Below the pieces are notes generated by a model. It did not search any database. It was not told the DNA's origin and saw only the letters and a list, made by a program, of their open reading frames with translations. 64,000 bases of DNA from positions 513,942 through 577,941 of the forward strand of contig NC_018870.1 of assembly GCF_000305935.1 (NCBI RefSeq), read 5' to 3'. Below, in pieces: positions 53,052 to 62,603 of the stretch (position 1 is the stretch's first letter; every line of letters begins with the position of its first letter). The translations under genes and the position numbers were made by a program. Source of the stretch: Thermacetogenium phaeum DSM 12270 (GTDB lineage: Bacteria; Bacillota; DSM-12270; Thermacetogeniales; Thermacetogeniaceae).

Positions 53052-54296
53052 TTGGAAGAGGCGAAGAGGAAAAGGATCCGGGTTCTCATCGTCGATGACG
53101 TGCCGGAAACCTGTGAGAATATCCGGTGCCTGCTGCACTTCGAGCCGGGCGTCGAGGTGGTGGGGGAGGCCCGGGACGGGGAGGAGGCCGTCAACAAGGC
53201 GGAAAAACTGCGGCCGGATGTCGTTCTGATGGACATCAACATGCCGGTGATGGACGGTATTGCCGCCACCGAGGCGATTTCCTGCCGCGTTCCGGGCAGT
53301 TCCGTTATTATCATGTCCGTTCAGGGGGAGCAGGAATACCTGCGCCAGGCCATGATTGCCGGAGCCAGGGACTACGTCGTCAAGCCCTTTACCAGTGATG
53401 AGCTGACCGCCGCCATCTACCGCGTCTACGAACTGGATCAGAGGCGGCTGGATAGGGTGCAGAATCTCCACGCCGGGAGCTTCGGCCAACCGCGGGGGCA
53501 GGTGATCACCGTTTTCAGCACCAAAGGAGGGGTGGGCAAGACGACTCTGGCGGTGAACCTGGGGGTCTGCCTGTCTCATCTGTTCGGGTTTTCGGTGGCC
53601 CTGATCGACCTCGACCTGCAGTTCGGGGACGTGGCAGTGCTGCTCGATCTCACGCCCCGTCGCTCGATCGCCGATTTGGCTGCTGACTTTAACCAGCTGG
53701 ATGAGGAGCTCCTGGAGGCGACTCTGGCACGCCATTCTTCAGGGTTGCGCGTCCTGGCCGCTCCGCCGCGCCCCGAGTATGCTGAAATGGTGAGCCCGCC
53801 TCTGGTGGAAAAGGTGATTAAACTCCTCTCCAACCGCTACGACTATATTCTGGTGGACACCCCGGGGAGCTTCACAGATGCCGGTATGGTCGCCCTAGAC
53901 TATGCCCACCAGATTCTGCTGGTTCTTTCCCTCGATCTGCCTACCCTCAAAAACATCAAGCTCGGCTTGGAGGTTCTTGACTCCCTGCACCATAAGGATA
54001 AAGTCAGGGCAATTCTCAACAGGTCGAATATGGAGTTGGGGATCGGGCCGGGGGATGTGGAGAAGAGCCTGGGGATTTCCCTGGCGGCTCAGATTCCCAG
54101 CGACGGACGCGTCGTTGTGGAGGCGGTTAATGTGGGAAGGCCCTTCGTCCTCAGCCACCCTAAGAGCCGGGTTGCGGAAAGCCTGCGGCAGCTTGCCGGG
54201 GAACTGGCACGGACTAATTCGCAGGTGCAGCAGGAGAAGAAGAAAAAAGGGCTTTTGCGGTCATTTAATCCTCTGAGCGCCTTACAGGATGGGTGA
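53052..54296 (+). CDS. CpaE/TadZ-like receiver-ATPase fusion
   Basis: 414 residues from TTG 53052, ~9 bases after GGGGAG (GTG 53043 possible). Residues 1-~125 form an intact receiver (RVLIVDDVPETCENI, VVLMDINMPVMDG, YVVKPFTSDEL). From ~140 a MinD-type ATPase with deviant Walker A VFSTKGGVGKTTLAVNLG, then ALIDLDLQFGDVAVLLDL and YILVDTPG. Probably positions the pilus machine. An intact phospho-acceptor Asp is notable, since many TadZ receivers are degenerate. Confidence 0.88.
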   Translation: MEEAKRKRIRVLIVDDVPETCENIRCLLHFEPGVEVVGEARDGEEAVNKAEKLRPDVVLMDINMPVMDGIAATEAISCRVPGSSVIIMSVQGEQEYLRQAMIAGARDYVVKPFTSDELTAAIYRVYELDQRRLDRVQNLHAGSFGQPRGQVITVFSTKGGVGKTTLAVNLGVCLSHLFGFSVALIDLDLQFGDVAVLLDLTPRRSIADLAADFNQLDEELLEATLARHSSGLRVLAAPPRPEYAEMVSPPLVEKVIKLLSNRYDYILVDTPGSFTDAGMVALDYAHQILLVLSLDLPTLKNIKLGLEVLDSLHHKDKVRAILNRSNMELGIGPGDVEKSLGISLAAQIPSDGRVVVEAVNVGRPFVLSHPKSRVAESLRQLAGELARTNSQVQQEKKKKGLLRSFNPLSALQDG

Positions 54297-54301
54297 TTGC
54301 T

Positions 54302-55666
54302 TTGTCGCTTTTGAAGAGATTGCAGGAAGAAAGGCCGGAACGGCCGGGACCTCTACAAGAAGCGGCCGCAGCCGGTGGGCCGCGGCAGGATAACCTCTGG
54401 GATTTAAAGTTTGCCCTGCATCAGAGGGTCGTGGAGGAGCTGAAGCAACTTCGCAAGTTCGATGCAGGGGGAACGGAAGAGCGCCGTCAGGCTGAGCCCA
54501 GAATCCGGGAGATCGTCGAAGGTTACCTGTCGGAGAAGGGGCTCCTCCTGACGCGCGGTGATCAGCAGCGCCTTTTCCAGGAGCTGCTGGACGAGGTTTT
54601 CGACTTTGGGCCGATCAGTCCTCTCTTGCGTGACCCGACCATTTCTGAAGTGATGGTTAACGGCCCTTCGCAGGTGTACGTGGAACGAAATGGAGTGCTG
54701 GAGTATACCGGTGTGCGCTTCCGGGATGACGACCACGTGCTGCGGGTGATCGAAAAGATGGTGGCACCGCTCGGCCGCAGGATCGATGAGTCTTCCCCGA
54801 TGGTTGATGCCCGTCTCCCCGACGGTTCACGGGTGAACGCCATCATTCCGCCCCTTGCTCTCAACGGCCCCACCTTGACAATCAGGAAGTTCAGCAAAGA
54901 CCCCTATCAGATCGCCGACCTCATCCGCTTCGGGACGTTGAGCGGGGAGATGGCGAAGTTTATCGAGGCCTGTGTGAAGGCGCGCCTCAATATCGTCGTC
55001 TCCGGTGGAACCGGATCGGGGAAGACCACAACCCTGAACGTGCTCTCCTCCTTCATTCCGGATGGGGAGCGGATCGTTACCATTGAAGATGCTGCAGAGC
55101 TGCAGCTGCGGCAGGAGCACTGGGTGCGCCTGGAAACACGCCCCCCCAATATTGAGGGCAAGGGGGCCGTCACCATCAGGGACCTGGTGCGCAATGCCTT
55201 GAGGATGCGGCCGGACCGGATCATCGTCGGAGAGGTGCGCAGCGGTGAGGCTCTGGACATGCTCCAGGCGATGAATACCGGGCATGACGGCTCTCTGACC
55301 ACTGGCCATGCTAATTCCCCCCGGGACATGCTGGCCCGGCTGGAAACGATGGTCATGATGGCCGGAATGGAACTTCCGGTGCGGGCGATCAGGGAACAGA
55401 TCGCCTCTGCCCTCGACCTGATCATCCATCAAAACCGCCTGCGGGACGGCAGCAGAAGGATCACCCACATCACCGAGGTCCAGGGAATGGAGGGGGACAC
55501 CATCGTCCTCCAGGATCTCTTCGTCTTTGAGCAGACAGGTCTGGAGAGACGGGGGCAGGTTCTGGGGAGGTTCCGGAGCACGGGGATAAGGCCGAAGTTT
55601 ATGTGGAAATTCCAGGCTGCCGGGATCGTGCTTCCCGACGAGATCTTCTTAAAGAGCGGGGTGTGA
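54302..55666 (+). CDS. cpaF: Pilus assembly/secretion ATPase CpaF (TadA)
   Basis: 454 residues from TTG 54302, 9 bases after AGGATGGG; GTG 54293 overlaps that site. VirB11-like ATPase: N-terminal domain to ~150, Walker A VSGGTGSGKTTTLNVLSSF, Asp box RIVTIEDAAELQL, and His box GHDGSLTTGHANSPRDMLAR. Powers Flp pilus assembly. Its start overlaps the cpaE end. Confidence 0.93.
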   Translation: MSLLKRLQEERPERPGPLQEAAAAGGPRQDNLWDLKFALHQRVVEELKQLRKFDAGGTEERRQAEPRIREIVEGYLSEKGLLLTRGDQQRLFQELLDEVFDFGPISPLLRDPTISEVMVNGPSQVYVERNGVLEYTGVRFRDDDHVLRVIEKMVAPLGRRIDESSPMVDARLPDGSRVNAIIPPLALNGPTLTIRKFSKDPYQIADLIRFGTLSGEMAKFIEACVKARLNIVVSGGTGSGKTTTLNVLSSFIPDGERIVTIEDAAELQLRQEHWVRLETRPPNIEGKGAVTIRDLVRNALRMRPDRIIVGEVRSGEALDMLQAMNTGHDGSLTTGHANSPRDMLARLETMVMMAGMELPVRAIREQIASALDLIIHQNRLRDGSRRITHITEVQGMEGDTIVLQDLFVFEQTGLERRGQVLGRFRSTGIRPKFMWKFQAAGIVLPDEIFLKSGV

Positions 55667-55669
55667 AGG

Positions 55670-56629
55670 ATGTACACCGTTCTGGTTCTGACCTTTGCTG
55701 CGACTTTCCTTTTTGTCCTGGGAGTCTGCGCCCTGCTTTCGGGGAACTACACCCTCGTTGCAGAGCGCCTGGCCCGCTGTACTTCCCGCAGAAGGCCGGC
55801 AGTAAGTGGGGCGGAGCGGCGGGAGGGCGGAGCTTTCGGCCGCCGGTTGCTGCGCCGCGGAGGAAGAATTTTTGCTCCTCTGAAGATCGGTGAAAGACTG
55901 GAGGAAAAGCTCGCCCGGGCCGACATCCCCCTGCGGGGGGAGGAGTTTCTTTTCCTGGTTGTGCTCCTCGCATTAGGGGTTCCTTTGCTCCTCTTCTTTT
56001 TAGGTGCGAACCTGCGGCTGGCAGTTGCAGGTGGGCTGGTCTCCTCTCTGCTCCCCTGGATTTACGCCGAGCGGCGGCGGCAGAAGCGCCTGCACCTTCT
56101 GAGCGACCAGCTTGCCGATTCCCTCACGGTTATGGCCAACGCCCTTAGGGCCGGCCACAGCTTCCTGCAGGCCATGGAGATGGTAGCCGGGGAAACAGCG
56201 CCCCCACTGGCAGAAGAATACGGAAGAGCCTTACGGGAGATGCAGCTCGGTACCTCCGCAGAGGCGGCCTTGAACAATCTCTCCAAGCGGGTGGGGAGCG
56301 ATGATCTCGACCTAATGATTACCGCCTTGCTGATCCAGCGCCAGGTAGGGGGGAACCTCTCCGAGGTGTTGGACAAGATTGCGGAGACCATCAGGGAAAG
56401 GGTGCGCATCAAAGGGGAGATCAGAACCCTCACAGCCCAGGGGAGGCTGTCGGGGCTGATCATCGGCCTGCTGCCCCTGGTCTTGCTGGGGCTTCTCTTC
56501 GTCATCAACCCGGTTTACGTCGCTACTCTTTTTAGCGATCCCCTGGGAATCCTGCTGGTGGGTAGCGCGGCCTTAGGCGAGGTTCTGGGTATCGCGATCA
56601 TCAGGCGGATTGTGGACATCCGTGTCTAG
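55670..56629 (+). CDS. tadB: TadB-like inner membrane protein
   Basis: 319 residues, ATG 4 bases after cpaF. T2SF domain (LADSLTVMANALRAGHSFLQ, ALNNLSKRVGSDDLDLMITA) between membrane helices at the N-terminus, ~100-130 and ~265-310. Platform protein of the Tad machine, works as a pair with TadC. Confidence 0.9.
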   Translation: MYTVLVLTFAATFLFVLGVCALLSGNYTLVAERLARCTSRRRPAVSGAERREGGAFGRRLLRRGGRIFAPLKIGERLEEKLARADIPLRGEEFLFLVVLLALGVPLLLFFLGANLRLAVAGGLVSSLLPWIYAERRRQKRLHLLSDQLADSLTVMANALRAGHSFLQAMEMVAGETAPPLAEEYGRALREMQLGTSAEAALNNLSKRVGSDDLDLMITALLIQRQVGGNLSEVLDKIAETIRERVRIKGEIRTLTAQGRLSGLIIGLLPLVLLGLLFVINPVYVATLFSDPLGILLVGSAALGEVLGIAIIRRIVDIRV

Positions 56630-56646
56630 CAGGAGGGGATGGGCGC

Positions 56647-57561
56647 GTGCTGGTGCCGGTCTTGGCATTGGTCTTTTTGAGCTGTTGTCTGCTGTTTTTG
56701 GGGATCTTGCGGCTGCTTTTTCAAGATCGCCTGCTGGTGGCTGAGCGCTTGCAGCGGATCAAAGGGGGCGAGAAGGCCCCCAGGCTGCGCGAGGAACTCA
56801 AGCAGCCTCTTCTGGCCAGAATCGGAAAGCCGGCCTGGCACAGACTGTCGGGCTTCTTTACCCGCCGCATGAGCGGTGAGAAGCGGGAACAGTTTCGGCG
56901 GCGCCTAGAAGCGGCGGGAAATCCGGCGGGTTTGGAGCCGGGTGGCTTTCGCCTCCTTCAGGCTCTGCTGGCCTTACTGTTGGGAGGTGCCGGAGCGGCC
57001 TGGGCTGCGGCCAACGGCAGCGCCGGGAAACCGCTGCTGCTTCTCTCCCTGGCCGGGATGGTGGTCGGGGCGTTGCTGCCGGAGCTCTTCCTGGAGATCA
57101 AGATTAATGAAAGGCGCAGGGCTGTAGCGCGCTCCCTCCCCGACGCTCTCGACCTTCTCACCGTGAGCGTGGATGCCGGGCTGGGCTTTGACCTCTCCCT
57201 CGTTAAAGTTACCGAGAGATTCCGGGGGGTGCTCTCTGAGGAGCTGAAGCGCCTCCTCCAGGAAATGAAACTGGGGGTGCCCCGGCGGGAGGCCCTGCAG
57301 AACCTGGCCAAACGAACGGGAGAGGAGAATCTGACGAGCTTTGTCAACTCGCTGGTGCAGGCGGAGCATCTGGGGGTCAGCATCAGCAATATTCTGCGGC
57401 TGCAGTCCGCGGAGATGCGCCGCAGGAGGCGCCAGCGGGCTGAGGAACTGGCGATGCAGGCCCCCGTCAAAATGCTGTTTCCTCTGATTTTTTTCATTTT
57501 CCCCGCCCTCTTCGTGGTGCTGCTCGGTCCCGCTCTGATCCAGATCCTAAGACACCTGTGA
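56647..57561 (+). CDS. tadC: TadC-like inner membrane protein
   Basis: 304 residues from GTG 56647 after AGGAGGGG. T2SF domain (LPDALDLLTVSVDAGLGFDL, LSVTERF-like LVKVTERFRGVLSEELKR) with C-terminal helices (MLFPLIFFIFPALFVVLLGP). Partner of TadB; last gene of the pilus locus. Confidence 0.9.
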   Translation: MLVPVLALVFLSCCLLFLGILRLLFQDRLLVAERLQRIKGGEKAPRLREELKQPLLARIGKPAWHRLSGFFTRRMSGEKREQFRRRLEAAGNPAGLEPGGFRLLQALLALLLGGAGAAWAAANGSAGKPLLLLSLAGMVVGALLPELFLEIKINERRRAVARSLPDALDLLTVSVDAGLGFDLSLVKVTERFRGVLSEELKRLLQEMKLGVPRREALQNLAKRTGEENLTSFVNSLVQAEHLGVSISNILRLQSAEMRRRRRQRAEELAMQAPVKMLFPLIFFIFPALFVVLLGPALIQILRHL

Positions 57562-57720
57562 AAAGCGGCTCTGCTCCGGCGGCTGCCGATACCTGCCGGA
57601 GGCGGATAACGCAATTGTGGCTGCAGCGGCAGGAGGCGGCTGCAAACGCCTTTGCTTTTGGATGCCTTCTAACGGGATGGGTCTTTAACAAGAGAGTGAA
57701 TGAAACAAGGGGGAATGTTC

Positions 57721-58074
57721 GTGGAGATTTATAATACCACACGACAAGTTGTGCTGGCGGAGGACGTCCAGGTCGCCGTAAACTTCTTCGACCGGCTCAA
57801 GGGATTGCTGGGAAGGCGGGAATTCCGGGTGGGGGAGGGGCTTCTTTTGAAACCCTGCAGGGCCGTGCATTCGTGCTTTATGCTGTTTCCGATCGATGTC
57901 GTCTTTCTGGACGACCAAATGGTCGTCGTACACATCATTGAGGGCTTACCCCCTTTCCGTTTAAGCCCGGTTATTTATGAGGCCAGTTCTGTGCTGGAGC
58001 TCCCCGCGGGCGTGACCCGCTTGAGCGGCACCCGGATCGGAGACCGGCTCTCTTTGCGCGTCTCCTTTCATTGA
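57721..58074 (+). CDS. DUF192 protein
   Basis: 117 residues from GTG 57721, 8 bases after AGGGGGA; ATGs at 57700 and 57715 are alternatives. DRLKGLLGRREFRVGEGLLL, CRAVHSCFMLFPIDVVFLD and VLELPAGVTRLSGTRIGDRL are the DUF192 blocks. Often secreted in other bacteria, but no signal peptide here. Function unknown. Confidence 0.85.
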   Translation: MEIYNTTRQVVLAEDVQVAVNFFDRLKGLLGRREFRVGEGLLLKPCRAVHSCFMLFPIDVVFLDDQMVVVHIIEGLPPFRLSPVIYEASSVLELPAGVTRLSGTRIGDRLSLRVSFH

Positions 58075-58422
58075 ATTTGCTGCACCCCTTCTTCTCCCGC
58101 ATCTTCGCAAAGCTGATTTGACGAAGGCATGAATCTCCTGTAGTCATTGGCAGGAATTTTCTGTTTTTAATGGAACTTGATCAGCTGTAGGCCGTCGCGG
58201 CCGCCCGGAAGGCGGTGGGAGGAGCGCCAACCGGCTGCTTTGGACGTAAATCGTAGTTTCATTGCTGCTGCAAGGCCTCCGGGCGGGCAGGGAAAAGTGT
58301 CCGGAACGCATCCATGTTCGTTCTCCTTCAGGCCTTCGGCAAAAAACCTGCTCTTTATCCTCGAAAGGCGGCCGATTTCCGGGGTTGGTGGGTCGAGCCC
58401 TGATTAAGGAAGGGAAGGAATC
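58075..58422 (+). other. comFA upstream region
   Basis: About 350 bases. Contains the SigH-like site at 58152-58176 and GC-rich inverted repeats (GGCCGTCGCGGCC near 58191). No gene seen. Confidence 0.55.
58152..58178 (+). promoter_or_regulatory. SigH-like promoter of comFA-comFC
   Basis: AGGA (58152-58155), 17 bases, then GAAC (58173-58176): AGGAATT-N11-ATGGAACTT. Competence genes are known SigH-linked targets in some Firmicutes. Confidence 0.45.
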
Positions 58423-60498
58423 ATGAGGCTGTTTTCGCTGTATCTGGCAGAGGGGAGGGGATGGGGGCTGGTTTTTCTCTCCCCCGATCCCATCTTCGAT
58501 TTTACCTTCCTCCGCACTCAGGGGGAGGTAACTTGCCTGGAGCCGCTCACCCCCTTTCTTCCCGTTGGCATCGCCGGCTGCCTTTTTCACGGCATCTTGA
58601 GGCAATACCGGGCGGCCGACCTGTCTTCGGCCGCACCTGTGCCGCTTGAGGAGCTGCGGGATCTCTGCCTCCGGGAGGCCGGACGGATGGATTTCCCCTT
58701 CTGGGATTGGGGGGAAGAGAACCGGCCGGCCGCTCTCGAAGGCCCTTCTCCTGCTGTTCATCCCCTTCCCCGGCGGGACGAGTTGGGGGAGGTGGCCTCC
58801 CTGCTCGCCGGCAGACTTCTAAGCCTCCGGGAGATCGCCCGCCTTGCCGGGTACCCCGGTGAGGGGGGAACGGCGGCTCTGCAGCGCGTCCTGCAGGTTC
58901 TCTGTCTCCGGGGAGCGGCTGCCCTGGTGCCCGCCCTTTATCCTCTGAAGGGAAGCCTTGTGCGCTGCCAGCGCTGCGGTTGGGAGGGCATTCCGGATAC
59001 CGGTTTCTGCCGGGCATGCAGGAGTGAGGCCTGCTGCACCTGCCCGGAGTGCCGCCTGATGGGGCCGTTGAGCCTCTGTGAGCCCCTTTACACCGCAGTG
59101 CCGCAGCGGTCTGCCGAACGCCAGGCATTGGAAAAGGCGGGCGTTTGGGGCCGCCTCCAAAAACTTTTCGGTCTGGGGAAAAGGGATGGGGGGAGGGAGG
59201 AGGCCGGGGGGCGAGAGGTTTTGTGCACTCCTCTGTTCTTCGGAGTCGCCCCTTGGGGAAAGAGCAACTGCAGGGCGGAGGCAGCAAAAGGGGGAGCGCC
59301 TTCCTCCGCGGTGAGGCCGAGGCACCCCTTGCGCCTGGAGGTCCGCCTGACCCCGCCCCAGGAGGCCGCGGCTGAGGCGCTGCGGGATTTCGGCGCCCGG
59401 GCTGCTCCCGGCAGCACATTTTTGGTCTGGGCCGCCTGTGGGGCCGGCAAGACGGAGGTTTCCTTCCCCCTTTTAGGTGATGCCCTGAGCCGGGGTGAGG
59501 AGGTGCTCTTTGCCACCCCCAGGCGCGATGTGGTGCTGGAGATCGCCCCCCGGCTCACCCGTGTGTTCGGAAAGAAGGTGATCGTTCCCCTTTACGGGGG
59601 GAGCGGCAATCTGGGGAGGGAGGCTCCCCTGATTGTGGCCACCACCCACCAGGCTTTGCGCTTTTACCGCAAGTTTGACCTGGTGATCCTGGATGAAGGG
59701 GATGCTTTCCCCTATGCCGGCAGCCGAATGCTGCACTTCGCCGTAGAGAGGGCGCGCCGCCCCGGCGGCAGGCTGGTTCTCTTAACCGCCACTCCGGCGC
59801 CCTGGATGTTCGGGAGCGGCCGGAAGGGAAGTTTTGCCATGATAAAAATACCTGCCCGGCCTCACGGGTTCCCGCTCCCGGAGCCCCGTTTTTTGACTGT
59901 CGACCCTTTGCAGAATACCGGGGGGAAGAAGCGGCTGCGCAGGGAAGTGCTGGATTTGATCGCCTCCCTGTTGAAGCTGCCCGGGGCGCGGCTGTTTATT
60001 TTTGTGCCTTCTGTGGCCCTCACGGGGGTTGTGGGCGAGGCCCTGCGGGCCGCAGCCGGGGAGCCTCCTTTGGAAGGGATTTGTCCGGAGGCGTTTCAGT
60101 GGAGCCATGCCGGCGACCGCCGCCGCGATCTAAAAAGGGAGAGGTTTATGGCGGGGGATTTCCCCGTCCTGGTGACTACCACCATCATGGAGCGGGGGGT
60201 TACCGTGCCCCGGGTTCACGTCGTGGTTCTGGATGCGGGGGAGGAGATGGTCTTTGACACCCCGACACTTGTGCAGATCGCCGGTCGCTGCGGCCGCAGC
60301 CCCGATTACCCCACAGGTGAGGTCTGGTTCGTCGACAGCGAGATCAGCAGGGCGATGGAGGAGGCCAGGGCGCAGATCCGCTCCTTCAATGAGGAGGCCC
60401 GGCGCAAGGGCTACTTGAGAGATGACTACGGCATCCTCTTGAAGGAGCTCCAGGCGTTTCCCTCCGGCGTGAAGGGGAGCGTCAAAGATGTGCCTTAG
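58423..60498 (+). CDS. comFA: Competence DNA helicase ComFA
   Basis: 691 residues, ATG after GGAAGGGAAGGA. N-terminal ~185 residues are unassigned, followed by a zinc-binding part (CQRCGWEGIPDTGFCRACRS, CCTCPEC). The SF2 helicase core has Walker A WAACGAGKTEVSF (about residue 350), DEGD in LVILDEGDAFP (motif II), TATP (motif III) and QIAGRCGRS (motif VI). Drives uptake of transforming DNA. Longer than Bacillus ComFA (~460). comFC follows directly. Confidence 0.92.
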   Translation: MRLFSLYLAEGRGWGLVFLSPDPIFDFTFLRTQGEVTCLEPLTPFLPVGIAGCLFHGILRQYRAADLSSAAPVPLEELRDLCLREAGRMDFPFWDWGEENRPAALEGPSPAVHPLPRRDELGEVASLLAGRLLSLREIARLAGYPGEGGTAALQRVLQVLCLRGAAALVPALYPLKGSLVRCQRCGWEGIPDTGFCRACRSEACCTCPECRLMGPLSLCEPLYTAVPQRSAERQALEKAGVWGRLQKLFGLGKRDGGREEAGGREVLCTPLFFGVAPWGKSNCRAEAAKGGAPSSAVRPRHPLRLEVRLTPPQEAAAEALRDFGARAAPGSTFLVWAACGAGKTEVSFPLLGDALSRGEEVLFATPRRDVVLEIAPRLTRVFGKKVIVPLYGGSGNLGREAPLIVATTHQALRFYRKFDLVILDEGDAFPYAGSRMLHFAVERARRPGGRLVLLTATPAPWMFGSGRKGSFAMIKIPARPHGFPLPEPRFLTVDPLQNTGGKKRLRREVLDLIASLLKLPGARLFIFVPSVALTGVVGEALRAAAGEPPLEGICPEAFQWSHAGDRRRDLKRERFMAGDFPVLVTTTIMERGVTVPRVHVVVLDAGEEMVFDTPTLVQIAGRCGRSPDYPTGEVWFVDSEISRAMEEARAQIRSFNEEARRKGYLRDDYGILLKELQAFPSGVKGSVKDVP

Positions 60499-60534
60499 AT
60501 GTCTGCGGGGCACGGCGAGAAGGGTGGGATGGCG

Positions 60535-61362
60535 ATGAGGGACTGGAGAAGAGTGGCGCTCGAAATGCTGACAGGCCTTGTTTTTGCCCGGGATCCCGGC
60601 TGCCCCTTGTGCGGGCGTCCGGGGTTTCCCGGTCACCTCTGTCGGGCCTGCATGGAGATGTTGGCGGAGCTCGGGCGCGGGATGGTGGTCTGTGAGAAGT
60701 GCGGGAGGTTCTGTCCCGGTTTGAGGGAGGGGAGCCTCTGCCGGGAATGCGTGGAGGAACCGCCACCTTACATCAAGGCCCGCGCCGTCGCCCCTTACGA
60801 GGGGCAGCTAAGGGAGGCTCTGCATCAGTTCAAGTTTTTCGGGAGGAAGGAGCTGGCCGGACCTTTCGGAGAGGTGATGGCGGCTCTGGCGGCGGCGTTC
60901 TTCCCCCTGCGGCCTGCCGGTGTGGTGGTTCCCGTTCCCCTGCCTGAAAGGCGCGAACGGGAGCGCGGTTTCAACCAGGCGGCGCTTCTGGCAGGGGTGA
61001 TCGGGGATATTTTGAGGCTTCCCGTTTTTAAGAGGGCTCTCGTCCGCACCAGAGAGACGCCGAGCCAGGCCACCCTTTCCCGGGGGCAGCGGCAGGCCAA
61101 CCTTTGCGGTGCCTTTGCGGCAGGGGAGGATTCCTCTGCGGTTGCGGGCCGGAACGTTCTGCTGGTGGACGACGTTTATACCACCGGGGCGACCGCCTCG
61201 GAATGCTCAGGCGCCTTGCTGGCAGCAGGAGCCGGGGCGGTCTACGTGGTCACCCTGGCAACGGGTATTGAAATACAGAGCAAGGGGCCGCCTCCCGCCC
61301 CGGCAGAGGAGCAAATGGGTAAAGCCCATACCGGGGCGGCAGACTGCCGGAGCTGTGAGTGA
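60535..61362 (+). CDS. comFC: ComFC-like phosphoribosyltransferase-fold protein
   Basis: 275 residues from ATG 60535 (ATG 60499 and 60529 also in frame); AGAAGGGTGG is best placed for 60535. N-terminal zinc ribbon (CPLCGRPGFPGHLC, CEKCGRFC), then the PRT domain with VVVPVPLPERRERERGFNQA and the PRPP loop VLLVDDVYTTGATASEC. Needed for transformation in other Firmicutes. Adjacent to comFA, as expected. Confidence 0.9.
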   Translation: MRDWRRVALEMLTGLVFARDPGCPLCGRPGFPGHLCRACMEMLAELGRGMVVCEKCGRFCPGLREGSLCRECVEEPPPYIKARAVAPYEGQLREALHQFKFFGRKELAGPFGEVMAALAAAFFPLRPAGVVVPVPLPERRERERGFNQAALLAGVIGDILRLPVFKRALVRTRETPSQATLSRGQRQANLCGAFAAGEDSSAVAGRNVLLVDDVYTTGATASECSGALLAAGAGAVYVVTLATGIEIQSKGPPPAPAEEQMGKAHTGAADCRSCE

Positions 61363-61383
61363 CCGGAAGAGTTTTTTCAGAGT

Positions 61384-61421
61384 GGACCACCATGCCGCCG
61401 GCGGCGGCACCAACAGAGGAA
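61384..61421 (+). repeat. Dispersed hairpin repeat, copy 3
   Basis: GGACCACCATGCCGCCGGCG then GCGGCACCAACAGAGGAA. Closely matches the copy at 39222. The GCCGCC/GGCGGC arms form a hairpin. Confidence 0.8.
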
Positions 61422-61423
61422 AA

Positions 61424-61579
61424 ATGGTTTATCCTTGCCGGCGCAGCGGAGATCGTTACTTGCCCTTAGCGGAGGAGCAGCAAACGGCAGCCGAATCGAG
61501 ACAGAATGTCGAGAGAGGTGACTCTGCAGCAGGGATGCCGCCACAGGAGCCGGCCGGCTACCGTCTGCAGGGCTATTAA
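61424..61579 (+). CDS. Possible small protein, unknown
   Basis: 51 residues from ATG 61424, with AGAGG (part of the repeat tail) 5 bases upstream: MVYPCRRSGDRYLPLAEEQQ, TAAESRQNVERGDSAAGMPP, QEPAGYRLQGY. Composition is mixed and no family is recognised. It may be a chance frame. Confidence 0.3.
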   Translation: MVYPCRRSGDRYLPLAEEQQTAAESRQNVERGDSAAGMPPQEPAGYRLQGY

Positions 61580-61766
61580 GTCGGGTTGAACCGGGACGGC
61601 AGGTGGGATTCTTCCCGAGAGGCGGGTTTGTGAGGCGTTATCGGGAATTTAAGCCGGAAGTTCGGAGAGCAAGCGCAATGGTAATCCGAAGCGGATCTCC
61701 GGGATATGTATAGAAATAAGGGGCCGGGCGCAATAATAAGAGAGCCAGAAGAGGAGGGATCTCGGC

Positions 61767-62408
61767 GTGCCTTTTTTGCTGTTGTTGTTGCTGTTTCCGC
61801 TCTTGCTGCTGCTGTTATTTTTAAACGTGGCCACTTTTTCCTTTTCCCGCCTGGGAATGTCTCCTGAGAGTGCCTTTCTTTTTTTAACCGCTTCGATAAT
61901 CGGGAGCACCGTCAACATACCGCTTTCCCGCCGGCGGGTGCTGGTGCGGGAGCGGCGGGCCTTCCCTTTTTCGCTCTTTCTCTTTTACTACCCGCCGGTT
62001 GTGCAGGAGCGGGTGATCTACCTTAATGTTGGGGGAGCGGGACTCCCGGCCCTTCTCTCCCTCTATCTGCTGTTGGGCGGCCGGGCACCGCTGATACCAT
62101 CTCTGTTTGCCCTGATTATCGTCACCATCGTAGCTAAGGCCATGGCCAGGCCGCACCCCGGGGTGGGTATCGTTATGCCTGCCTTTATTCCCCCGCTGGT
62201 GGCCGCAGCTGCGGCGCTTCTCTTCTCCCCGCCGGGGCAGGCGGCACCTGTTGCCTACGTCGCCGGGACCATGGGCACCCTCATCGGTGCCGACCTTTTG
62301 AACTGGAGGGCGATTCAGAATCTCGGGGCGCAGGCAGTAAGCATCGGCGGGGCAGGCATCTTCGACGGGATTTTCCTGGTCGGGGTGATCGCTGCCTTTA
62401 TCGGCTGA
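61767..62408 (+). CDS. DUF1614 membrane protein
   Basis: 213 residues from GTG 61767. Six or so membrane helices; FNVATFSFSRLGMSPESAFL-type start, IIGSTVNIPLSRRR, and RPHPGVGIVMPAFIPPLVAA and GTMGTLIGADLLNW match DUF1614. Function unknown. GGAGGGAT upstream. Confidence 0.82.
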   Translation: MPFLLLLLLFPLLLLLLFLNVATFSFSRLGMSPESAFLFLTASIIGSTVNIPLSRRRVLVRERRAFPFSLFLFYYPPVVQERVIYLNVGGAGLPALLSLYLLLGGRAPLIPSLFALIIVTIVAKAMARPHPGVGIVMPAFIPPLVAAAAALLFSPPGQAAPVAYVAGTMGTLIGADLLNWRAIQNLGAQAVSIGGAGIFDGIFLVGVIAAFIG

Positions 62409-62603
62409 TGATGGAGCGATTGTGAAAGTTACGGGATCCGTTTTTAAAATAATGGTAAAATAATGGTGAGCGAATTGTACCTGATCCCCCTCTCCACCCT
62501 TGTACTCTCCGGAGAACCGTCTGAATTCCTGAAAGAGCGGGAGAAGCGGATTGTACTTGACATCGAGGGGAAAGGATTACCTCTGAGTCGAGGAGGCGTT
62601 GCC

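Larger units (their letters stand above)
61363..61766 (+). other. comFC-DUF1614 gap
   Basis: About 400 bases. Holds dispersed repeat copy 3, a small frame at 61424-61579, and little else recognisable. Confidence 0.5.
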
